This document shows positions 25,150 through 36,776 of a stretch of 64,000 nt of DNA, in pieces. Numbering within the stretch: the first letter of the stretch is position 1; each line of letters opens with the position of its first letter. The stretch is from Ehretia macrophylla (Eukaryota > Streptophyta > Magnoliopsida > Boraginales > Ehretiaceae), in assembly GCA_037974665.1 (NCBI GenBank), contig CM075767.1, positions 4,427,501 to 4,491,500 of the forward strand, given 5' to 3'. A model generated the notes under the pieces. That model was not told the DNA's origin, ran no database searches, and saw only the letters and a program-made list of their open reading frames with translations. Both the position numbers and the translations under genes were made by a program.

Positions 25150-25452
25150 ATTTTTAGAGGTCTTTGTGCGGATTGTGCAGATTAATCCTTTGACTTGAGA
25201 AATTACAACTGCCAGATATATCAGGGGCTAAATATAGCGTTTGGACAAAGCTCGCCTTCATAAAGCTGACATACGGCCTCTCGTAGTTTAGTCGTGGGAT
25301 ATAGAGACTGACATGTAATTGTCAATATAGGATCCGCTAACCTCTAACGTGATGAGATGTCCTATGCTATCTTATCACGGTCGATGAACAAGAAAATCCT
25401 TGGCCAAGGCGTGAGTGATTGATGGAAACGGGTATTTCCATAGTATCATCTC
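25150..25452 (+). repeat. Copia LTR fragment G, left part
   Basis: Diverged but clearly alignable to the reverse complement of the copia LTR at 42507-44968: shared blocks include TATATCAGGGGCTAAATA, ATGTAATTGTCAATATAGGA and CCTTGGCCAAGG. It ends in ATCTC, the left copy of the target duplication of solo LTR H. Confidence 0.75.
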
Positions 25453-28400
25453 TATAACGCCACAATTCCTTATGGAACCAGGACTTCTATTAACCAAACT
25501 ATACTCAACCCAAATCCAAACCCGGGCACAAAATTTTAAGAAAAATGGACGGATTCTCCCTTGTTTATAGGACTAATCAAAAACCTGCATGTAGCAAGTA
25601 TAGTCACAATACAACATCCCAACTTCAATAGTCCAACTTTTCCCAGTCTCAAGGCCATCCGAGCCTTAGACAGAATATAACCATACAAGTATGCAATTAA
25701 AAGGCAATAAAATCTATCTTTAGCTATTACATGCCAACTATCCTATAAAACCACATAAGTTCTTAATTTAATTTACTATCTAACAAGTCGTATAAAATAC
25801 ATACAAGACTTCAAGAGATTTCAAAACATAACAAATATACATTATGTTTCATCTTCACAAACAGCTTCCCACCACAGCAAGATAAGCAACCAACAACACG
25901 GAACACAAGATAGTTGTTCTAACTGCACCTAAAACATGTTAAAACGAGGAATGAGTAACCAAAGTTGCTCAGTGAGGGAGGCGATGCAGCATACCGGGGC
26001 ATGCAACATGATATGCCACAAAATAATAGCATTTCCAACACCAAATAACACAACCAATTAAACAAGTAATTAACCACATATAATAAGGATACGGTTCCAC
26101 TTCAAGTCTTCAATCTCGTACCACGAACCATGAACTTCACGTAAGTGCCGGTAAACACTTACTCCTCCAAATTGGGGTACTCCGGATGTACCCCGATCCT
26201 ACGACCCATATCTCCCGAGGTAGGTCCGTATGCCCCAACGTGGTGAACCACGCCTCTGGGGTAGGGGAGTATGCCTCAGCGAGAAGGGACTGGGAAACCA
26301 TGGTAACCGAATGAGCACGGCAAGCCCGACGCCGCCTGTGTTACTCGACACTACCACGCCCGAAAAGGTTGCGCAACCCCAAGTAACGAATCACAAATCT
26401 CATTTTCAAATCAAGTGGGGAGTTAGCAAAGTAAGCTAGCCTCATCCCATACATATCATATAACACATTTGATAACCAAAGAGAGCAATTATAGCAATAT
26501 AAACAATTACCCTTGTAACTAATTCAAGTAATTCGCAAGATAGCATGAAAATAGTACATATAAACTTTATCCATTTAGATTAAATCATATAACAAAATAA
26601 GATAATATGCAAAAAAGGAATGAAGACTCCTTCACCTCTACCAAGCTCCAAGATGCCAGAAAGTAGTTTAAATTTACTCCAAAACCTCCTTTAGCTCGAA
26701 TATGCAAATCCCTATTATATTCATATAAGTACAACACCTTAGCAATTGACTATGTTATTTCCACATTAGCACGTAATCACAAGTAACCACATATTACTCA
26801 TGAAGTGAACCCATGAAAACTAGCAGCAGTAGTTAACTTAGCTATTAACTATATCAATTTCAACTTAACTATTTCTTAACTCCATCTACAATGATAACAG
26901 TTATATATAATCACTCACGTATATCATATTGCCACATAGCTTAAAAGTCATACAAATATTTCTAAAACATTTCTTTAATCTTACGAAGGACACTACCACA
27001 TCAATATTTAACTAGTTAAACTTCATACCCAATTCAACTTCATTTATCTTGCAAAGGAATATCCAATTATATATTCAATCAAGATGACTACAGTTAACAC
27101 TTAACATAATTCAACTATAACATGAGCATGTATGACATTAATTATATTACCATTTAACAAGTTAACTTCATAACTAGTTCAACTTCAACTAGATCACAAA
27201 GAAACATCAAGTTAAGCATTTAACAGCTATCTACTCAGTAACTAAACATGTAACCTCAAGCAATCTATTCATATAAACAATAAATGTTCACATTTAACTT
27301 CTAAATAGATGACCAAACAATGAAACTATAGCAAGCTATCATACTTAATAACTAAACACTCCAATTTATCCAACTAGTTAACTAATTAATTAAACATACT
27401 TTAAGCATGGATTAACTTAAATCAACTCAAGCATTTACCAAACCAATAACCAAGTACTCAAGCAACTCAACTAACTTTAACACATACATTAAGCTAAGCT
27501 CATGAACATGATTGAAAACATATTTTACTTCCTATAACTTGCAAACACTCTTTGACAACTAACACTAGCGTGTGCATGACTTTAGTTACTCTTGAATTTC
27601 TAAATAGCAAGTCACTACACATAATTCATCATATTTAATTTTCACTCAAAGCTCAACTTATTTAAACATTCAATGCACATAGTTCACATTAGTCACGTAT
27701 TAAACATTTAGCATTCAATGCAACTAATGTTCATTTAACCCTCATTTCACTTAAACACTATCTCCAAACATGTAATTGTTATTCTCAAGCCTTCAACTCC
27801 CTATAATCCACCATTATTCAACTCAAATTAACCTTTAGTGCAACATTTATCACTTAGCTATATAAACTAAAATTTTTAACTGCATTTGCTTAATTTTACT
27901 TGTTCAGTTAGCAGCCTTAATGTCCTCTAAAACTTCTAAAATTGCACAGACATGTAGTTCATCAAGTGTAGATTGGTTTAGCCTCAAACGGTTCGAAATT
28001 CAGAGTTAAACTCATCAAGTTTTACCCTTTAGAAAATCATTGCACAGCCAGCCCTGAATTACACAAGAATCAGTCACCCTACTGTTTTGGCTCCAAAGCA
28101 ACCCCTTAATGATAGAATTCGATCTTTCCCCCAAAAGAGAAATTGTTCCTCAAGTTCTTAGCTACAATATAAAAAAAGATTCAACCAATTTCGACATCGT
28201 TTACTACCTTAAATCATCTCTACAAATTCTCTGCACAAACTGTTCTACTTCCTCACTTTTGCACTAATGTCTATTTAGCTTGTTTTCTTGCATTTCTACT
28301 TGGTTTGCTCTTGGTTTTAGCATATACTATATTCATACACTTCATTGAGGCCATTTATCAGGCATGTAATCTTCACTCTTGCACTTCAACTAGCAAGACA

Positions 28401-29209
28401 ACAATACAACCAAGTCTACTACCAACACTAAGCAAACATGCAAAAGAGGACTCCCACAACATGTATCAAGCTAGAGAATACCATTTCATGCATTTATAAG
28501 TTCATTGATTACATAACTATATCTATGCTAACATTAAAGAAACCCTAATAAGCAAAAGAAATGCAAATTAAGCATCAATCCCTCACCTAGCTTGAAGAAT
28601 CAAGCAAAATTGGCTTGAAAATTGCTTGGATTACTCTTTTTCTTCTTCCTTCCTTGTGTGTATGTGTATTCAATGTGTGTGTGTGTATGTCTGATATGTG
28701 TGTGTGTGTGTGTAAAGGTCTGATTTTTGTGTGTCTTTTGTGTGTTTGTAGGTGTAAATAATAAAAGAAAAACAAACCCAAATAACCAACATGCCCTTCA
28801 ACTAAATGCTATTAACTAGTTTGTCATTCTAGTTTAATTCTAACTAATTTAGTTGCTCCAATTCTTAATTGTCTACGTTAATTATTTTTTACGATTCCTA
28901 CGATTTTCCAAAGTGTTCGTGAAGTCCCAAAATTGCATGTAAAATGAGAATTATGCACATTAACCAATTAAACGTGCCTACTTACATAAGAATGCATTTA
29001 TATTGATGCAATATATGTTAATAGATGAAATTTCTCATTAAATTAGATGTATGCTCATAGTTTGAGATAAATGCACGTTAAACGAAATAGATGCACGTAA
29101 CCCAAAAATATGATATTTTATGCAAACAAATATACGTAAATAATTAAAGTAGACATATAAATATATGCACATCAATAAAATAATTATATGCACGGGTCGA
29201 TGTGTTACA
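25453..29209 (-). repeat. Solo LTR H, very long (3.76 kb), with exact ATCTC duplication
   Basis: In minus sense it starts TGTAACACATCGACC and ends ...GGCGTTATA, flanked by ATCTC at 25448-25452 and 29210-29214. It relates to LTRs K (33494) and P (63363): shared GGTACTCCGGATGTACC, AGGTTGCGCAACC and the TGAGCAAC hairpin (25953-25970). No primer site or coding region is present, so it is a solo LTR. The right half is AT-rich and has no recognisable gene. Confidence 0.9.
28650..28745. repeat. TG/GT microsatellite inside LTR H
   Basis: Runs of (TG)n broken by TATG steps. The corresponding place in other Tekay-like LTRs here also has short (CA)n or (TG)n runs, just upstream of the leader start. Confidence 0.85.
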
Positions 29210-29214
29210 ATCTC

Positions 29215-29670
29215 TCGTTCCACCGTTTAGATCTAAGCATAGAATCGGTTTAGTAGACTTAATCGTATCATGATCCCCACAATGATCGGGACATATTAAC
29301 GTAAGGATCGGACTACACGCTAATTCACATTTGTAAATGGAATCATATAAGTCAGACTTAATTTACTGTATAAACTGTCTTGACATGTATGTTGCTACGC
29401 GTCACTCTTGAACGTGAGTGTATTTCGGAGACTGACGAAGACATTCTCCTGAATAGATTAAAAGTGTTTAATAGTCCCTCATCGTTATATGGTTATGAAT
29501 CTAGAAGGTCACACACTAAAAAACATCATGAATAGAGTAATCGATGAGCTGATATATGATTTAAAAAGGACGTTAAAGAGTTAACATCATTTCTTTTGGT
29601 CATTAAGAGTTAATGTTGGTTACGAGTGTCGTCTAATATCCAAACTCAATCGTCCTATGAAGAACTGGAA
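29215..29670 (+). repeat. Copia LTR fragment G, right part
   Basis: Resumes the copia LTR after H. Blocks shared with the reverse complement of 43900-44300 include GGATCGGACTACACGCTAATTC (given here as two overlapping parts in the relative), TGTTGCTACGCGTCACTC and CTAGAAGGTCACACACTA. Decayed, ends unclear near 29670. Confidence 0.75.
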
Positions 29671-29679
29671 AGCTAAAAA

Positions 29680-30000
29680 GTTTACACTCTTTTTGTTAAA
29701 TAAGCAAAGTGAAGTTATTTCATTCCAACAATCCAAAAACAAAACATGTACAACCAGTCAATCAAAAAGAAGCTAAACAATAATATCGTCTAGTTTTCAA
29801 TCCTTCCAAATTCTCTTATTTAGGTCAGTACTTTTATACTTATCAATTAGTCTAATTCTTTGTCTAACAATTGCAAAAATCTTTGATTTAAGCTGATCTT
29901 CAGTGAGGACTTCGTCATCAAAAACTCTATTGTACAATGCAAGTATCCTTGTTTAAATTAGACCAAGAAATCTCACCACCCTATTTTCAAGAAAAAAAAT
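29680..30000 (-). pseudogene. 3' tail of a LINE ORF2 (low certainty)
   Basis: On the minus strand about 45 codons are open and read VFDDEVLTEDQLKSKIFAIV, continuing to IRLIDKY and a stop near 29800. This resembles the extreme C-terminus of plant L1 ORF2 proteins (a short acidic, then basic/hydrophobic helix after the RNase H-like part). No reverse transcriptase motif is present and no poly(A) can be seen, so this is a short decayed relic at best. Confidence 0.35.
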
Positions 30001-30965
30001 TAATAGGAAAAAAAGGATCAGGTTTCTGACTTATATATATATACTCATTTTTAAGTTAGCTCCTTCTATTTGAAAAATCTGTTGAAGGGTCCTTTGTACG
30101 TTATATCCATCAGTTTATATATTTAAGGGCCAAAGCTTTAGGTGTGCCAAATGGCAAAAATATTCATCAAAATAATTTTGTAAATATGGAAAATTTGAAG
30201 AAACATAAAAACCAAATCATTTTTGAATTTTAAGGGTGGTTTTAGGAAGTTTCCGAGTCAAAGGGCAAGGTTTCTAAAAATGTACGAGTACATGTGTGCA
30301 TGTGTATGTTGGAACTGGTTTGTTTTTTTTTTACTCAAGCTAGAGCCTTCCAAGGGAGGTTACCCTAATCTTAATTAGCTATAAGACGTTCTATAGTTCA
30401 GAACTCCACCGAAGGATGGCCGTTCAACTAACATCTTTTATGTGAATTCCCATATAAGATTATTCTGCTAAGTCACACTCCGAAGGGAGATAAATGACAT
30501 TATCCTTTAGCATAATCCGGATATGGAAACCCATGGGATTTCCTAGTTTCCCACTCGATTATTTAAACTAAGGGTTTCTAACTATGTGATTTTCCTTAAT
30601 ACTTAATTTCTGGCTTTTGCAAAATTTCTAGATTAAAGTCTATAACCAATTTTGTCTGAAAAACCTCTAAGTATAATTTAAATCACAAGATCCTAATCTG
30701 GGTTGTCATCTTTACCCTAGGTATGGCTATTTATAAGTCTTAGTCCAGTCTAGATTTCTAAGAAAAAATAGACTTATTAATATTTTCCTTAACCACTTTC
30801 ACTCTCCAAATTAATCTTTAGACTTAGTCTAATGTCTTGATTAATTATTAACTTGACTATTATGGACTTATGAATCTAAATGCCACACAATTTTGCATAA
30901 CCAAGCAAAATAAAGCAATTATATAAATCCACATAATTTAGCAAAACTATATTTCAAGCATTTAA
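30001..30965. other. Unassigned stretch, possibly a decayed copia leader
   Basis: 30001-30330 shows nothing recognisable. 30340-30960 has repeated phrases of the type CTTCCAAGGGAGGTTACC and CACTCCGAAGGGAGATAA, in the style of the copia leader at 47400-48000, but base identity is too low to claim homology. No ORF of interest. Confidence 0.35.
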
Positions 30966-33010
30966 TGTAATACCTGTGGCAGATGCCAGTCATAATAAAT
31001 CGATAATTATTAGGACATTACCCCTTAATGTTTAAAAAGGTTATGAGTAATGTGGAATGTGTCAAAGTGATGTCGGGACATTTAAAATGGATATCGAGTT
31101 TAATCAAATAAGTGTTGCTCGAAAGTTATGAGTCAGTTTTAGGCCAATTTTGAAATAAAAACTGTACCGATTGGGGAAGAATGAGGTGGACAATTATATA
31201 TGGTTAGAAATCTCTACGAGTCTAATTTCTAATGCATCAAACAGTTCATGAATTGGAGTTTTCTAGAAGAAGTTATGGTTGTTTTCGTAAGATGGGTCTG
31301 GGGTGCCTCTGAGACGCGAAAATGCAACTTTGACATTGTTTTGTTTCGATCATGACTTATTCAACTCTGATTGGATTTATGGGTCAAGATTAGTTGTAAT
31401 TGTACACATGTTTGTAGTCTTTTAACATTAGAGAGATATGTTTACCTAACAAATAAATGTAAGCTTCTAGAAGGGGACATTTGGCATTAAAAGAATTAAA
31501 GGAATGAAAAGATAAAACAAAGCCAAACACACACACACAAGCTAGACCAAATCGGTCAGGAAAGAAAGAAAGAAAGAAAAGAACAAAGAAAGAAAGGAAG
31601 AAGAAGAGAAAGAAGGAGAAATAGTTCAAACCAAACCACTTCTTTACTATTCCTTGCATATTTCAACTACTAGGTGAGGGGATTTTCATTATTTTTCAAG
31701 TTTTCAAGTTTAAATTGAATTTAAAGTCTTGTATACATGGGTTAGCTTGATGTTTATGCAAGAATATGTTGATTATAGTTGTTTTAACGATGATTCTTGG
31801 GTTGTATGTTGAATATTTATGGTTAGATTGAATTGCTTGAGTGTACATCCCACTTTAAGTGTTGAATGTTGGAATTCTAGCTAGAAATGTGAATTAACCT
31901 TGTTCCTAGCTTAATTTTGAAGTTCATATGTAAAAATATATATATGTTTATAGCATAATTTCATGACTTGGGGTATTTCATAGCTTGGAAACCAAAGTGG
32001 TGGAGTTTTAATGCTTACAAGTGGTATTCAAGTTTCTACGCACTGAATTTCCATGGCAGATGTGACATAGTAAATGTTGTTGTTGTGGCTGAATTTTGGA
32101 TATGTTAATCTAGAGGGAGAGTAGTACAAATTATGTTTTGTATGCATTTCCTAATTCCATGGTTAAAGGGTTCATGTTAAGCCATTTCAGTGAGCTTGCT
32201 GCAAAACGTCCTGTACTACACAGATTACGTAGTATCGGTTCTAAGGGGTATAACTCAGTGAATTCAGCCCCAAATTAAGTTATATTTGATTCTAAAACTA
32301 TATACACTTGAAGATCTATGTCTCTGCAAAATTTCATAATTTGTGAATAACTGTAAATAGGTTAACTGAATCAATAAAATAGTGCATGTGTAGTAGGTTA
32401 GTGGTAGTGGACAGCCCCTTTGCCCCTCCCCCTTGTGTTTTGCTTACTAATCTTGTTCCATGTTTAGCTATGTTACGATTGTGCACTTGTATTGCATTAT
32501 AAGTTGGATAATATGTTGATTATATGGTAAATGTTAGATGTTATAAGTTTATGAGCTATTGAAAGTATTATTGTGACTAAGTGCATTGCAAGTTAAGAAC
32601 AAGTCATAACCAATGGTTATTGAAACTAAATTAGTAGTTAAATTGCATGTGTCATGTTACTTTCCTTTAGAAATGTTCAAGTGTTTATATGTGTATGTAA
32701 ATGATATGGGACTTGTCATAACGCACTTGATATATGTTATAGCTAAGGATCTACTTGAATGCATGCATGATCATTCTTTATGGAGAGTTATAAATGAATA
32801 TAAATGTATGTGTAAATGGTATGGTTGCCTACTTTGTCACCTACCAAAGGTGTTATTAAAGCGTTTATTGACCGTTAATGTGAAAATGTGCTATTTAAGT
32901 GTTATTGCTTGTTAATGTGGTTGAAGGGCAACCTACTTTGTTGTCCCCTCATTTTAAAAGTGCATTGAACAAATGCTTAAATGATTGATTGAATGTTATC
33001 GAGAGGTTGC
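30966..33010 (+). repeat. LTR fragment I (Tekay-like, 5' part)
   Basis: Starts TGTAATACCTG; contains a (GAAA)n-type tract (about 31558-31620), a splice-donor-like CTAGGTGAGGGG (near 31670), and two copies of the family block CCTACTTTGT (near 32828 and 32931). It is cut at 33010, where copia fragment J begins. No coding region. Confidence 0.6.
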
Positions 33011-33493
33011 TGAAAGTCCAACTTATCATTAGATGTGCGGAATGGATCATTAGATAAACAAGTTGTATACAACAAGTACATACCAAGATAAGCTAGCATT
33101 TCAAAAGTTTTGGCATGTAACACTTTGTAACAACATGCAAATCTAATAGAAACTCTTAAAACAACATGCATGTAACTATTATTCTAACAACAATATATAT
33201 ATCTACATATATATATAAAAGAGTAGAATAGAGATAAACCTCTTGGAATCACTTTGTGTGGATAAAGCTACTAGCTTGAATCCTTCTAACTTGAAGGCTC
33301 TAGAGAAGTCCACCAAGCATCCAAAGTTCTCCACAAAGCTTGAAAACTTAAATGTGCTAGTTTGTTTTCAAGGTATATAGCTATATATGTGGTTTGTTTT
33401 GCAAAAGAAAAATCCTATCTATTTTTCTTAGCTATGGCCGAAACATATGAAGAAGAAGATGATGATCTCTCTCTTCCTTTCCTTGTTTGGTCG
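33011..33493 (-). repeat. Copia LTR fragment J
   Basis: Begins TGAAAGTCCAAC, the same terminal form as the copia LTR at 42507 (TGAAAGTGCTAAGCC), and shares TCCTTCTAACTTGAAGG and CACCAAGCATCCAAAGTTC with it. It is interrupted at 33493 by LTR K; GGTCG at 33489-33493 would be K's left target copy. Confidence 0.75.
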
Positions 33494-33864
33494 TGTAACG
33501 CCCCGAACCCAAGCAATCAAGGAAGTTGATCTATCTGGACTTCCTCTTCTTCTTCTACAGCGACAAGCAGGGGATTCACCTATGCTTCTCCTGAAACATG
33601 ATAAAAAATGAGTAAGCAACATAGTTGCTCAGCGATGGAGGGGATACAGTAAACCGGGGGTGTTTTCGCAAATGATTTCGTGCAATGCAACAAAGATAAG
33701 AATACATGTAGTACAATATATCAAGTTTACTGAATAACCATTAAACACGTTTAAAAATGATACGGTTAAACTTCTTTGTCTTCAATCTCAAACCACGAAC
33801 CATGATCTTCAAGCAAATACCGGCAAATCCTTTATTCCTCCAATAGGGTACTCCGGATGTACCT
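33494..33864 (-). repeat. LTR fragment K, left part (relative of H and P)
   Basis: Starts TGTAACGCCCC, has the TTGCTCAGCGATGG hairpin (33610-33630) and GGTACTCCGGATGTACC at its right end. It continues at 41408 after element C. Confidence 0.85.
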
Positions 33865-36483
33865 TGTGAAACCCCACTTTTCTATCTTATTTCAATTTGC
33901 GTGCTTTACCTCGTTTTGCGTGAATTGACCTGTTAATGTGCTATATGACTTAGAATGTGTTAAATATGTGATTAATACTCCTAATACATGCTAAGTGTGC
34001 ATTCATGAAATTTTTATAAAAAACGGAATCAGAAATTTTATCGTTGATTTTTGTGAATAGTATTTTGAACAGTTGTCCGCTAAAATTTTCACAAGGGTAT
34101 TTTAAACATTTTAAAACCTAGTCCTCGGGAATTAATAGACCCGTGTTTAATTAAAACGGATTTGGAATCGGTTTTGGAATTTTAAAGGTTTTTACACTTT
34201 CTTTTGCAAAATTCGAGTTTTAAGCCGACTCAGGTGTAATTGTTTAAATATAAAACTTCATGTCACCTAAAAATAAACTACTTGAGGTATCTTAGGAGTT
34301 GCATAATTAGTTTGAGCAAGAAATAGCTAAAGTGAATTAAAAGACTAAAAATACAAAAAAATGCTAACTTTGACTTTTACTATTTTATTTGACCAAGCCT
34401 TTTTATGCATAATATATCAATATTGCTCACAAAATAACTCAAAACACACTCATTTCTCATTCACATGGCCGAAACTCCATAGTCTTTCTTGAGGAGTTTT
34501 TTAACATTTTTTCAAAGCAAATTTTTCATTGAAAGTTGCAATTAAAGGCCAATCTTCATCAACCAAAGCTTGATTCCACCTCTTGAGCAACCATTGAGCA
34601 TCTTTCTAGCTTCATAACACATCAAAGGTGAGAGAAAAATTCTAGATCTCAAAAGTCATTTTTTATGTTTTTGCTTATAATTGCATTTTGAACCGTTAGA
34701 ATGTTAATTTGAAGTTATATTATTGCTCAGTGCATGCTAGGGATCATTTATGTGTATTACTACGAGATTTGAACCGTTGTAGCGAAATTATTTATTTTCG
34801 GATATTAAAAGTTGATTAACTAGCTATTTGATGAATATCTTGAGTTGTTGTGGTTGGAATCGATTGCCGTCGATTTTTATAAGTTTGTTAATTACGTAGT
34901 AGCGCCGTTATAATGCCGAATTTTCGATTGCGATATTTGTGTGAAAATTTGAAAATTTTTGCCTAGGTGCATTAGGGTTTTAGGTTTGTTGGGCATGATT
35001 TGGATGTGTTTTGGTTGGTTTCTGAGAGGGCTAATGTAGTTGATTGAATGGGTGAGTGATAGAAACTGGTTTGGAGTTGTTTGGATTAGTAAAATGTAAG
35101 ATATGATTATTTGAAGTTTAGGTTGTTTTTCTTTAAAATGTTGTTATATGCCTTTAGATGATCAGGTGGTGTTTGAGTGATTGAACTGTGAGTTGTTGAT
35201 GGTTAGATTAGGGTTTGGTTGTGTGTCTAATGCATGTTAAGTTGGGTGGCCTACTTTGTCATCTAACTTAATTGTTTCATGATTATATAGTTGATGATTG
35301 TTAAATGTTGTTTAATTGATTGTTAAAATACGGATTAATTGATTATTGATTATTGATTATTGTTACAAAACTGTGATGAGCACACTCGGGGTTAATCTGG
35401 GGTATTACGTGGTTAACTGATTGTTATTGTTTTTATTAGTCGGAAGTCGGGCAGCCAATATTGTTGACTTCTCGAATTGTTATTGTTATTGTTATTATAA
35501 GTCGAGAGTCGGGCAGCCAATGTTGTTGACTTCTCGAATTGTTATTGTTATTGTTATTATGAGTCGAGAGTCGGGCAGCCAATGTTGTTGACTTCTCGAA
35601 TTGAGTCCTATTGTTGTGAGCTTTGATAATGTTGTGTCACCTCGGGAGACATCCTGGGCTGCGGGCACAGTTGTCATGGCTAATCCCTAACTCGCATGGG
35701 CGGAGAGGCCATGGGGTGTGGGTCTAGGTCAAGGTACCTCAGGATTGTGTCATTGAGTTTGGAGGAGTTGATGAACATTGAATTGGTGTATGGAGCTTCA
35801 TCAGCAAATGTATCGTATCCTTATCGTGTGTTTACAGTTATTGCTATTGTTGCATTTATAATGATTATTAATGTTCATTGTGTGTTTACTGCTCAAATGA
35901 TGATTTCCAAGGAGTATAGTAAATACTGTTCGAGATCTATCGGATCCTCATTGGGCTTGTTGTATATAAGCTCACTCTCAATTATTGCATGCATGCAGGT
36001 GTTACTGAGCCTGACTTCGGGTACGTGCCTGTTGAAGAGGGAAATATGCCTATCGTGGATGAGTCTAATGTGTAGGAGTCTTTGCCATGAGATTGTTTGT
36101 AGTTGATGTATTATGATGTATTATAAACTTACTTTAACTTAAAGACTTATGTATGATGGTTTGGAAGTCTTTCTTTTGATCATGTTTAGATTACTAAGTT
36201 GATTTATAATCTATTTTGAAATGTATGTAGTGTCTATGTATGAAGTTGGAACGGAGGCGTATAACTATGAACGGATTGTTGAAGGAATGATAATTGTGTA
36301 ACATGGTTATGTGGTATGTTGTTAACTTATTTGAGGGGTTGATTGTTGTATGCTTGTGGAGTTTGGTTGTATGGTTCTGTAGAGGTTGGTTTAGAGCCTC
36401 GGTGTCCTAATTACTATCGTTATACTGCCGAAATTCCGTTGCGTCCTAACTGATCGTAGGAGGGGTTGAGTTGGGGCGTGACA
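33865..36483 (+). repeat. Element C 5' LTR
   Basis: 2619 bp, TGTGAAACCCC...GGGGCGTGACA. It contains the hairpin GGGCTTG...TATAAGCTC (35953-35973), the CCTACTTTGTCATC block near 35249 and three units of a 62-bp minisatellite (35441-35605). Confidence 0.93.
35441..35605 (+). repeat. 62-bp minisatellite, three units, in C 5' LTR
   Basis: Units begin AGTCGGGCAGCCAAT and end in (TTATTG)n and TATGAGTCGAG. The 3' LTR has four units (40296-40530), which accounts for most of the length difference between the LTRs. Confidence 0.88.
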
Positions 36484-36488
36484 TTTAG

Positions 36489-36500
36489 TGGTATCAGAGC
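36489..36500 (+). other. Primer binding site of element C
   Basis: TGGTATCAGAGC, five bases after the 5' LTR end; initiator methionine tRNA type. Confidence 0.9.
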
Positions 36501-36584
36501 GCACGTTAGCTGTCAGCTGGGGTATCCTCGGAATGTGGGTAATGGTCTTAGCATGTAAGTATGTATGAAGTGAAAGAAAAGTGA

Positions 36585-36720
36585 ACTATGTGTTAATATG
36601 GTTAAGTGATTAAGTGATTATGTGATTTAGTGCTTATGTGATTATGTGATCAATTTGTTTATGTGATTGATACTTAAGTGATTTATGTGCTTTATATGAG
36701 TTTGTTGCTTATGTGTTAAT
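36585..36720 (+). other. Element C leader with TATGTGAT-type degenerate repeats
   Basis: About ten loose copies of (A/T)(A/T)GTGAT or TATGTG(A/C)T in 130 bp, immediately before gag. Nearly the same run is present in element B (15375-15535, minus). Confidence 0.65.
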
Positions 36721-36776
36721 AATTGTCTATAGCCTGTCTATGTGCTATAACCTGCGCTAACTCTTTGATTAGTAGA

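Noticed and set aside
26230-26439. Possible host exon (69-codon ORF with GC-rich start)
   Set aside because: The same sequence recurs in LTR K (41440-41600) and is part of the LTR family.
28587-28781. Histidine/threonine-rich ORF
   Set aside because: It is a translation of the TG microsatellite in LTR H.
35441-35605. Possible CRISPR-like array
   Set aside because: Units are contiguous 62-bp minisatellite copies with no unique spacers, in a plant LTR.
35696-36106. 136-codon ORF, repeated at 40620-41030
   Set aside because: Duplicate positions in the two LTRs of element C; it overlaps the conserved hairpin and tail signals, and no domain is visible.
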